A DNA stretch of 64,000 nucleotides from Alentia gelatinosa. Lineage: Eukaryota; Annelida; Polychaeta; Phyllodocida; Polynoidae. Shown here one piece after another: positions 37,421 through 46,900 of this stretch. Below the pieces are notes generated by a model that did not search any database, was not told the origin of the DNA, and worked only from the letters and a program-made list of their open reading frames with translations. A program made the translations under genes and the position numbers. Position 1 is the first letter of the stretch; every line of letters starts with the position of its first letter. The DNA lies in assembly GCA_950022655.1 (NCBI GenBank), contig OX465580.1, positions 100,892,797 through 100,956,796 on the forward strand, in the 5' to 3' direction.

Positions 37421-38350
37421 CTAAGTCTTTTTTTTCAGTTCGATTTCCAAGCACTTTTTAAATGTTTCTTTGTCATTTATCTTGTGGATGTCTTCTCCCA
37501 GGGCATTCCACGCTCTCGCGTCTCTATGATAAGGGCTGTTGTAGACAGACGAAGATCTTGTGGTTGGTAATTTGTAGAGAATCTGGTTCTGTGATCTTGT
37601 TCTTCTTGTAGCATGTTCTACCAAATCCCGATTGTCTTTATTTTTGTGCATTATACACAAAAGCTGTACATTACGCCTATGTTCAAGTGAGTCGATATTA
37701 CACATATTAATCATGTTGGTTACAGATTTATGCCTACAGTTAGTCCCAAATAGTATTCTCAGGCCTCGGTTATGCAATTTCTCAACTTGTTGTATGTCCC
37801 ATTTTCTAAAACTATGATAAAGGAAACCGCAATACTCCAAAAGAGGTATCACCGTGCCAACATAAACATTACGAGCTGCTTCAAAAGTTAGACAACACCG
37901 AATTTTACCAAGCCTGAATAATTTGCTACTGATAGTTTTTACTATATCGTTTACATGTGGCAACCAAGTTAATGTATTGTCGATTGTAACACCGAAATAC
38001 TTATACTTTTTGCATATATCAAGCTTATTACCATCCATAAAAAGAGGTGTGTCTCGTACATTTTTCAGTTTTTATTCAGTACCAACATACATGATTTTGG
38101 TTTTTTTAACATTAATTGTTAACCCATTACAGGAACACCATGTAGATAAACTATTAATATCTGTCTGTAGTTCGGAAATAGCAGTATTGACATCTTTGTT
38201 AGAATTAAAAATAACCAGATCATCAGCATATTGTATGTAATCAGATATATTTATACTGCTTCCTAAATCATTAACAAATAAAATAAACAAGAGGGGACCA
38301 AGAACAGATCCCTGGGGTACTCCAAATTTTATATCCTTGGTTTCTGACAT
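37421..38350 (-). mobile_element. CR1/Jockey-like LINE reverse transcriptase, nearly intact but 5'-truncated
   Basis: On the minus strand one frame runs from 38350 to 37421 with a single in-frame TAA at 38072-38074. Motifs: GVPQGSVLGPLLFILFVNDL, catalytic YADDLVIF, NGLTINVKKTKIMYVG, KYKYFGVTIDNTLTWLPHV (thumb) and the C-terminal RDARAWNALGEDIHK. The N-terminal endonuclease and RT fingers are missing: sequence similarity ends where the tandem duplication at 38281 begins. It is the youngest-looking LINE here, because only one nonsense codon is present. Confidence 0.85.
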
Positions 38351-38866
38351 TGATTCTGATGTACCAGTTTATTGTGGTTGTATGCATAAAAAAGTAGTCA
38401 TATGATAAAATGCTACATAAGGGTTCTAGCTGTGAAGTGTTGTAATATGAGAAAACGTGGTTACTGAGCCCGTACGGGTGGCCGTTCGAGGTCATTTGAT
38501 GAAAAAATATGGCCCGACGCCGCAGGCGGGAGGGCCGTATTTTTTCATCAAATGGCCGCGGGACGTACAAATAAAATAAACAAGAGGGGACCAAGAACAG
38601 ATCCCTGGGGTACTCCAAATTTTATATCCTTGGTTTCTGACATTGATTCTGATGTACCAGTATATTGTGGTTGTATGCATAAAAAAGTAGTCATATGATA
38701 AAATGCTACATAAGGGTTCTAGCTGTGAAGTGTTGTAATATGAGAAAACGTGGTTACTGAGCCCGAACGGGTGGCCGTTCGAGGTCATTTGATGAAAAAA
38801 TATGGCCCGACGCCGCAGGCGGGAGGGCCGTATTTTTTCATCAAATGGCCGAGAACGGCACCCGTA
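38281..38866. repeat. Tandem duplication of about 293 bp joining LINE and hairpin
   Basis: AAATAAACAAGAGGGGACC begins at 38281 and again at 38574, an offset of 293 bp. Each copy contains the LINE 5' end, a unique middle (GTTGTATGCATAAAAAAGTA) and most of the foldback hairpin. Only a few differences are visible between the copies. The first hairpin is cut short at GGCCGCGGGACGTAC where the second copy starts. Confidence 0.9.
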
Positions 38867-39718
38867 CAGGCTCAGTCACTATGTTTCCTTATTACTATAC
38901 ACCTCCAACTCATTTAAAACGCTGTTTCATGACCTTCCCTGCACCGTGGTTAATGCCCTTGTTCCTGTACAAAGCTAATGACATTCACTACGGCCCGCTA
39001 GCGGTAAAAACCCGGCAACGATCGATGTGTAGCAACAGATGACGCTGTAACTTCATCTCCTGTAGAAATTAAGCAATGATATTTTAACACGAGTACAGCA
39101 CATATATAACCTATAATCGTACCAAATATGATGAAGATCGGTCACTTTAAACCGAAGATATCGGCGTTTGAATACGGCGACTTCGACATTCACTGAGCAC
39201 CGGGAGGTGGGAGGGTGAAAACCCGGCAACTGCCGACTTGGAGCGGACTATGAAATGTATGACACAGGATGACCTGGAACTCTGGTAGCCAACGTAATTA
39301 TGACGTCGACAACGGGGAGCGGCGTAACGGGAGGCGATCAGACTTGTTGATATCGATTGTTCTCGCATATTTAAGGCATTTAAACAGTTTTACGTGAATT
39401 TCACACGTTGACTACCTCGATATTTGGACAATACATACTTCCAGTTCTTACGGGTAAGGCTTAGCATGTCTCTCAGGTTATGAATGGGAGAGAACCGCCA
39501 TTTTCTTTGTTTGTTTTTGACACAGACACTGGTCTCGCTTTATCGCGATATTTTACGTTAGCGGGCCGTAGTGTCTAGCAGCGGGACGTATATTTAACAT
39601 GCTTAAGCCTATGGGAATCACTACGTCCTACTGCTCGGCGGGCCCGAACGTTATCTATATGATATGCCTAGCAGCGGGTAGTAACCCATAGACGTTCGCA
39701 TATAGGTGTATAGTAATA
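38736..39718 (-). mobile_element. Two-part foldback element, right copy (inverted)
   Basis: Reverse complement of the 25363-26571 unit: hairpin first (38736-38894), then the part bounded by CTATACACCTCC and TATAGGTGTATAGTAATA (ends at 39718). It lacks the internal 140-bp duplication seen in the left copy, so it is shorter. It has inserted at or abuts the inner edge of the inverted arm 39714-40027. Confidence 0.75.
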
Positions 39719-40027
39719 CTGCTTTTTACTGAATTTCATGATGTAAAACATATCACATCAATTTGAAATATTAGGTTTAGTGGGAAATGACACCTTATTT
39801 GCCTCTCTACCTCAATGGGCTCATCTAGATTTATGTGGGTGACTGTTTTTGGCGATCAGCTCTTCCTCGGGGTGAATTTTAAAAATGTGTTATTTAAGAA
39901 TTTCCCTCACCTACTCAGAGGACATAGAAGCTAAATATTATCAAAACGGTCCCCTCTAGACAACCAAGGTGAGATATGGATGTTCGGAAGTCACAGTCAC
40001 GGGACTACTGATTTTTACCCAACTATA
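39714..40027 (-). repeat. Right arm of the 4.76-kb inverted-repeat structure
   Basis: Reverse complement of 35270-35597, with outer end TGATTTTTACCCAACTATA. Landmarks shared in inverse are TTTTTGGCGATCAGCTC and AATGACACCTTATTTGCCTC. Confidence 0.7.
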
Positions 40028-40224
40028 GGTTACATGGGACAGCTGTTCACCCCATAATGGAGAGAACGACCAGATTAGGGGTGGATACTTTACCTATCTA
40101 CCATGTATGACTGGACAATCGTACGCGAGAGGTAGATCAGGCGGTGCATGCTTCCAGTGTGAATCTACCCCTGCATCTGCTCAACTGTGCCCCCTAGCGA
40201 ATTGCGGGGTAACAAGCGTCTGAG

Positions 40225-40345
40225 TGATCAGGCCGCCACATAAATATATTCATCCTACCCCTAATGAAAAACGCCATAGGTTTAACATTGACTCAATGTA
40301 TTTGACATAGCGTTGGATAAAGTGTTATTTATGCACTGAGGTGAA
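40225..40345. repeat. Dispersed repeat also present at 62480-62560
   Basis: ATCCTACCCCTAATGAAAAAC followed by GCCATAGGTTTAACAT occurs here. Its reverse complement (CTATGGCAGTTTTTTATTAGG...) occurs at 62510-62545. It is a short dispersed element of unknown class. Confidence 0.5.
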
Positions 40346-40465
40346 TAAAAAAACGGACCAATCAGGGACGAGATAACGAAAGTAGATCCGGCAGCATTGA
40401 TAACTACTAACATGGATGATAACAAATGTTCTCTGTATATCGGTGAGATGGGGTAGGATAAATAC

Positions 40466-40612
40466 GAAACCGAACTCGAGTTAGCCTTGTCAATGTTTAT
40501 ACCACTCTGGTCAGGTCTGCTACTCACTAAACTCGGCTAACGCCTCGTGTAGTAATACACAACCTGCCCATCGTGGCATAAACATTGACAAGGCTAACTC
40601 TCGTTTGGTTTC
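40466..40612. mobile_element. Short foldback MITE
   Basis: Two arms of about 39 bp are inverted repeats of each other: GAGTTAGCCTTGTCAATGTT at 40479 and its complement AACATTGACAAGGCTAACTC at 40581. They enclose a 65-bp loop. No coding capacity. It abuts the TIR element starting at 40619. Confidence 0.75.
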
Positions 40613-40649
40613 TACTAAGGGAGTGTTCATTATTTATGGCCGGGGGGGG

Positions 40650-40850
40650 GGGGGGGTGAGCTATTAGGGGGGGGGCAATTTATATGAGGGTATTTGCGTG
40701 GGGGGCAATTTATTTTGGGGTATTTGCATGGGGGGGCAATTTATTTTGGGGTATTTGCATGGGGGGGCATTTCATTTGGGGGTATTTGCGTGGGGGGGCA
40801 TTTTATTTGGGGGTATTTGCGTGGGGGTGCGCATCAAATTCTAGCATTTG
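40650..40850 (+). repeat. G-rich subterminal minisatellite, left
   Basis: About six units of GGGGGGGCAATTTATTTTGG plus GGTATTTGCRTG, with little drift. Runs of 6-14 G at each unit make stable G-quadruplexes likely on the plus strand. Confidence 0.85.
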
Positions 40851-41840
40851 CGTGTATCCATGTTGTTTTTTTAAATATTGACTAATGACTAACAATCATC
40901 TAGGTAACCATCCTTTTCATGTGAGTGCTAATGATTTTGGATAAATTGTAGTGTATCTCGATGATTGTAGAGTTTCAGGGTTAATGAGATTCATTATCTA
41001 TCAATAAAATGGAGGACAGGCAGATGACACTGAGAGGAGTAATCAATAAGTAGAGCATGTGTACTGCTAAGTATGAAATACTAGATTGATAACCAAACAT
41101 TCCCATTCACCATGGGCCAATCATTACAGAGAGATACTTAAAGCAATTCTAACATGTGATTTTTAATATCAAATTGAATAATAACATATGAACAAAGGTT
41201 TTTAAACGGTTAAACTTTTATTGTTGTTTATCAAATATGAGCTCATATGTTCAGCAAGATGAGATCAACAACCAATATTAAAATAACGGGTATCAATGTG
41301 TAATAAGATTAACTGACTAGCACTCTTGGATATATAACTCTTAACTATAAGGAATCACAAATTGTATGCATTACACACAAAAAAAAAACAGATAATCACA
41401 GTGAACATCAGTGTTAGATGAGAGATACATCAATCCTGAGTCAAATGCAACGCAATAAACAAACCATGAAGTTTGAAATGAAAGTGAAGACACCTGTGTC
41501 AGTAATTACTGGAAAATAAGCCTTATCACTAGCTTATAAATGTAGCTGTCTTGGCATAAGCACTGTCTTCAATTTTGGCATAGCAAAATATGACAGCTGT
41601 TATCCTATAAACACAGAATGTGCATGTTATGTGGTTATACTTTCTGTCTCAGATAATTCCTAAGAAGTGTGTCTGCCCCAAAAGAAAGAAGGTTTAGATT
41701 ACACAGATAGTCCACTCCAATTTGGAGCCTGACCCTGGACATCTTCTTCAGGTGAAACTAGATGCCACACAGATCTGTGTCACATATCATGTCTGTGTCT
41801 TCATTCAGGGGCTTTCCTGTCATATAAAACACAATCCTGC

Positions 41841-42932
41841 TTGCTGGATGTACAACCCTACTTTCAGGAATCACACCTTTCTTTGCTTCCCGCTGCCTAT
41901 CCTTCCACCTATTTTCCTTTGCTCTCCGTGACCTTCGTGATTGCTGCCTGGTATCTGGTAGACCCTGGAGAATCATTGTCAGGCGTTCCAAGCAGTAACG
42001 GAATAACGGCATCTGCTAGACAAGTCCCAGGAGCATACTACTTCTTGAAGATTTTTGGCTTCATTGATGGTCATTATGAAAAAGGTTTACTGTATATGGA
42101 ATACCTAAAGGGTTACTGCATTCAGTCCAATGACTCTCTGTGTGCCTTCAGCTCTGAAAATGACTGGAGTGGGCCTGAAATGCAGAGAATACCAAGGCCT
42201 ATGCCAGATTACACACAGTTGCCACTGTACCACTACAAGGACGTTCATCTGACCTCTCTAACTGGTGAACATGAGCAGGCCAGGCAGCCTGATGACTTCA
42301 ACCCTAGAGTACAAATTACATGGCTAGTTGAGTCAGGACAGCTTAGTCTAGATGATCCTGAATCAATAAGTGCCTTCAGTAAGCACTACATTGTAAAGCC
42401 TTCCCTTGTGAGAGACTATGTCACACATCTCTATCACAAACAGCTGGCACAAAAAAGAAGAATGAAAACCAGGAAAGCAGATTTGATCCAGAAACAGCAG
42501 AAGGATGTCCGAGAATATGACTGGGAAGTTCTGGTCTCTAGTGGAACTATTGGTAAACTCTCAGTGTTGGAGCTCAACAAGTACTTGACCCATCACCAGC
42601 TGAGACTCTTGGGCAAAAAGAAAGACAAAATAAGGACAATAATTGCTCATGTCTCTGGTGGGCTCGTTGGAAACTCTAACATAACAGTAGAACAAAATTC
42701 TGACACTTCTGATGCCAACTCTGATGATGAAGACATTGTTCTTGATGAAATTGTGTCAGATTCTGAGAGTGATGCAGACAATTATATATTTGATGCCATA
42801 TCAACTTTATGGAATGATGAATGTTCTGACAATAACACAGACAATCATGTTGGTGAGGGGAATCTTCCAGTAACTACTAGATCAGGACGGACAGTGAAAA
42901 AACGGAAGTTTAATGACTATATCAGACTTTAA
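41841..42932 (+). CDS. Uncharacterised 363-codon ORF carried by the TIR element
   Basis: Open to a TAA at 42930. The first roughly 60 codons look non-coding in composition (a start nearer 42010-42090 or an upstream splice is possible). From GAYYFLKIFGFIDGHYEKG onward it looks like real protein. A basic segment KQLAQKRRMKTRKADLIQKQ is followed by WEVLVSSGTIGKLSVLELNK and LGKKKDKIRTIIAHV, which has the look of a small SAP-like helix pair. An acidic tract (SDANSDDEDIVLDE) and a TRSGRTVKKRKFNDY tail follow. No transposase catalytic triad is recognised. It may be an accessory protein of the element or a captured gene. The frame has no internal breaks. Confidence 0.6.
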   Translation: MLDVQPYFQESHLSLLPAAYPSTYFPLLSVTFVIAAWYLVDPGESLSGVPSSNGITASARQVPGAYYFLKIFGFIDGHYEKGLLYMEYLKGYCIQSNDSLCAFSSENDWSGPEMQRIPRPMPDYTQLPLYHYKDVHLTSLTGEHEQARQPDDFNPRVQITWLVESGQLSLDDPESISAFSKHYIVKPSLVRDYVTHLYHKQLAQKRRMKTRKADLIQKQQKDVREYDWEVLVSSGTIGKLSVLELNKYLTHHQLRLLGKKKDKIRTIIAHVSGGLVGNSNITVEQNSDTSDANSDDEDIVLDEIVSDSESDADNYIFDAISTLWNDECSDNNTDNHVGEGNLPVTTRSGRTVKKRKFNDYIRL

Positions 42933-43264
42933 CATTGTGATGCCACATGTCCCAACTTGCGTTGTTGAGTTTAGTCACAAGGAGTATCATTCAGAGAGCA
43001 TATTAAGTTACATCACTTCAATTCTTTAACAGAGATACCTCATGTTTATTTCAAATTGAAACCTTATGCCACTTTATCTGGGATTTTGTTTTCTTTGGCC
43101 CACAGCCTTCCATACATTGAAGGTGTATATTCAAAGTCATTGTGTATTAACCAGTGTCTTTATTGACTGAATCTTGGAAATAAATCTTGTGTGACTAGTA
43201 CACTGTAATATGGATCATTATCTACATTCTTTACAAAGAAAAATCCATCTTTGTCTAGTGCGTG

Positions 43265-43460
43265 TAGGTCGGGGGGGGGGGAAATTATATCAGGGTATTT
43301 GCCTGGGGGGGGGGCAATTTTTTTTTAGGGTATTTGCCTGGGGGGGGGGCAATTTTTTTCAAGGTATTTGTCTGGGGGGGGCAATTTATTTCAAGGTATT
43401 TGTCTGGGGGGGGGGGGCATTTTATTTCGGGTTATTTCCAGGGGGGGGGCATTTTATTTT
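43265..43460 (+). repeat. G-rich subterminal minisatellite, right
   Basis: About six units related to the left array, with GGGTATTTGCCTGGGGGG and GGCAATTTTTTT words and more drift. Same strand orientation as the left array, so the arrays are direct, not inverted, repeats. Confidence 0.85.
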
Positions 43461-43995
43461 GAATGATTTACCGACAAAAACCCACACCACCCCCCCCCCC
43501 TGCCATAAATAATGAACGCTCCCTAAGTCTCCATCCTGTGCCGTACAAGAAATTTGGCTGCATGGTTCCCCGAACGGTCAGAAGCTTAATTAGACATCTC
43601 CCCGTCCACGGTTGCATCCAAGTACCATAATAATCGTGCGTGAGCGGTAGACGCGCGGGGCTTCCAGTCTTTTGGGAGAGAGAAGGAATCCCTCTTAGTC
43701 TCTTTCACGACCACTTATGGCACCTTGAGCCGTGTACTGTGTCTGTGCCGTGTCTGGTGAATGGTGGCCGCACTACAGGCTAATTTCGACGCGCCTCCTA
43801 GCGAATAATCGTGGAACCAAAGTAGCCAAACACAGGAAGTTCCGACAGGGGGTAAAATATAGGTCATAGCCTGGGAAACAGGCCTGCCTGGGAAACCAGC
43901 TTCAGACTGTGCTTGTTTTCTGCCGTTTTCTCCGGGTGTCAGACAGTGACTCCTACAGTGAAGGTCAGCTTGTATACTTTTACACACAGGACGCA

Positions 43996-46900
43996 ATGGC
44001 AGGGCAACCTCTTAGCTGGGGAAAATACTTTTTCAGGTGAGTATCTTTTAACATCCCATATGATTTTTGTGGTATTTGTACACAGAATACACGTGTGACA
44101 ACGAAGCATTCAGTCTTATGTGTACCCTTGTTATGTCCAACATCATTGAACAGACTGAACATGTCAGCTTCTACACACGAATCCTACACACATCCTGCTG
44201 GAGAGGGTTCTCTTGACACGGTCAACTTATTCTCTAGTTAATGAAACACAAATTAGTAGCTTGTAGTTCAATATCTAGGCTTGTTCTCTCTAGAACAGAC
44301 GTCACAATCACTCCTTCCCATATTCATCCAGTCATGGGCTCGTCAGCGCCGCGAGACCGACACTTTGTTATCGCACCAGCCCGGTCTCTATAGTAGACTC
44401 TACCCACACAGACGCGGCAGCGGACGAGGCCGTGACCGGCAGAGAGTTACCGATACCGCTGCGGTCCCGGGCCCGGCTGCACGTATGGCGGTCAGGTTGG
44501 CCGGTCCGTAGGCTTTAGGGATCGGGTTAGGTCCTGACTGACGATCCGAGTGCTTAGACATTTTTAGGGGCCTTCGACTAAATCATAGTAAATGCTTTAT
44601 CCGTTTTTACATAATAGCAGAAAAGATCATCATCTTTTTCAACTGAAGTTTTCACCACAAAAGGTAATCGCTGATAGATTTCGCTGCGATCGGCCCTCCT
44701 CATCACTACTTTCTTTTTGTATTGGTGCTGGCGAATGTCACTGCGCCAGCTGGTGTTAACTCTACTCAGGAAACCCGTATATAACTACACTATTACTATG
44801 TTCATTGCTATTAGTATTATTAAAGGTCGGGTTAAGTGCAACGCCCAGCAGTGTGTGTGATACGGGTTTATTCATAGACATAGTACCTAACTCAGTGTGG
44901 AACGATTACATACGCCCAGATGGGATACACAGTTTGTACGTACATTCGAGCTTTAATCTTTATTCTCTCTTGGTTTTTTTCTGCTGAAATCACTAGATCC
45001 TGATCTAGCACATGAATTTGCCAAACTACAGCGACATTAATATGAGTGGAAACAATGAACAACAGTTTAGAAAGTACAATGAAGTGACTTGGAAGCAATG
45101 ATATTATAGTCAACAGATGGATAATATCTGTTTAAAAATTAACAAAGACCTACTGATAACCAAATTATTTACCAATTGATACAACATGACTAAAACTGAG
45201 GGAAGTATACAAGGACAAATTGTAAGTAGATATTACTCTCTGATACTGTTATCAATGATATGTATAACACTGTCTATCACACCGAGAACTCTGACTAATA
45301 TATATACATGTACATGTAATGTGGACTCCACTCTACGAGGTGTATATAAGAACAAAAGACCAATAAAGAGATGCAACCTGATCAAAAACAGATATAGATC
45401 ACTATGTCGGTTTATTTACATGTACATATATATATATAAGTGAACAGACACTGAACACAAAATCTGATTTTCTAATGCCATAGAACTCTTTTAAGCTTGG
45501 TTCCCAATTATCTCACTAGGGGTCTCTGCTATGTAACTGGACCAATATTACCCATATTACAGGTGTTGCCGTTCAGCGCCGCCTAACGGCCCACTGCCTA
45601 GTTACGGGGCCGCTCAGACAAGCACTGCTCGGTCCGGCCATATGTGTCTAGGGAACACAGCAATCACACCTAAAGTGTGAACGATGGGTGTGATTACAGG
45701 AGTGTTGTTTTTTTGACAGATTAAATTGTTGGAGCAAACTAGGGCATTGTATTTTCAAGTCTGGGCTGTCTAAACTTTATAGTTGATAATCATCTTGGTT
45801 TTAACTTGGAAAAAGATAAGCATATTATAGCATAACCTGCCAATGTATTAGTGTGTATGCAGTTTTGGTGTCCCTGTGTTATCTAAGGTATATCTAAAGT
45901 ATCATTGAGGTGACATGCATGTATGATACATCAAATTGTAGCTGGAATACCATAGAATACGATGAAATCATTGTTATTTCTCTGAAAATGAGATACATGG
46001 GTCTTATGAACGTATTACGCTCATATACTGATATATCCAATGCTAAAGAATACGTTTCAAAGTAAATGTTTGGCTTCAGCCGTGGCATAACTAGGGAGAT
46101 AGGGTGCGACACCGGCCTACGGAAAAAGGCCTATTGTTGTCACCAAGGCAACCATTGAATGGTATATGAGGCAGCTGTTCCAGGTACACTGATCATTTAC
46201 TAACCATTATCTCACTCCTGGTACAAGCTTAGCCATAGAAATAAAATCAGAAAAAATACTCAACGATCACCCCTGTAAAGTAACAATACTACGCCACGGC
46301 ATTGGCATAGTGAATGTGAGATGATGTCATATGGATTTGCTAGGTATATTTGAACTATTCTGATGCTATCTAATGTCATAGAAAGGGGTGAGATAAATCC
46401 AGAACCGCGGTTGATTCTTAAAATCCTGATCTAACACTTTCATTTATACAATTCTCGAGGCAGTTCTATATAAGTCCCTGATGAAGGCAGACCACCGAAA
46501 CTATTAGGACGACACTTGAATAGTAAAATAATCGACCAAACCCACCAAATGTAAAACAGATTGTGAAACAAAATAAAAATTGGAAACACAAGACAACGCT
46601 TGGGTATTCTTGGTTAGTGGCTACAAACAATAACACATTCAAGCTCAAGAGAGGGGGGGGGGTGTTTTTTTTAACTCAATATTACCTTTTTTGATATATT
46701 GCAATTAGACAGTCTTGTATATGATTGGTTTCTAAATCATTTCAAGTGATAATTCCAATGAACCCCCGAACTTCAAGTAGTGAGTTTCTGCGATAGAAAA
46801 GTCTAATTCAAGAAATTGGACGTTAAACTACCCAAATAAACAAACTGCGATAGAATCATGTAAATTAGGTCTATATTTGTATCTAGTTAGAATTCGTTTA

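Larger units (their letters stand above)
40619..43523 (+). mobile_element. 2.9-kb DNA transposon with GGGAG TIRs, TAA target duplication and G-rich subterminal arrays
   Basis: Both ends read inward GGGAG(T/C)GTTCATTATTT followed by ATGGC and a G run (22 of 23 bp identical). Each end is flanked by TAA (40616-40618 and 43524-43526), consistent with a 3-bp target-site duplication. Inside each end is an array of about 30-bp units, GGGGGGGCAATTTATTT plus GGGGTATTTGC (40650-40850 and 43265-43460), both in the same orientation. The interior carries a 363-codon ORF. TAA target sites and GGG-type ends are features of PIF/Harbinger elements, but the ORF is not a recognisable Harbinger transposase. The class is therefore open. 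Confidence 0.8.

Noticed and set aside
40650..40850. CRISPR-like array of about 30-bp repeats
   Set aside because: The units are contiguous with no unique spacers, lie in a eukaryotic transposon and are partnered by a similar array at its other end; a subterminal minisatellite explains them.
41758..42012. Arg-rich antisense frame overlapping the start of the 363-codon ORF
   Set aside because: It ends where the well-supported plus-strand coding begins and has no motif; kept only as a reminder that the first roughly 60 codons of the plus frame are doubtful.
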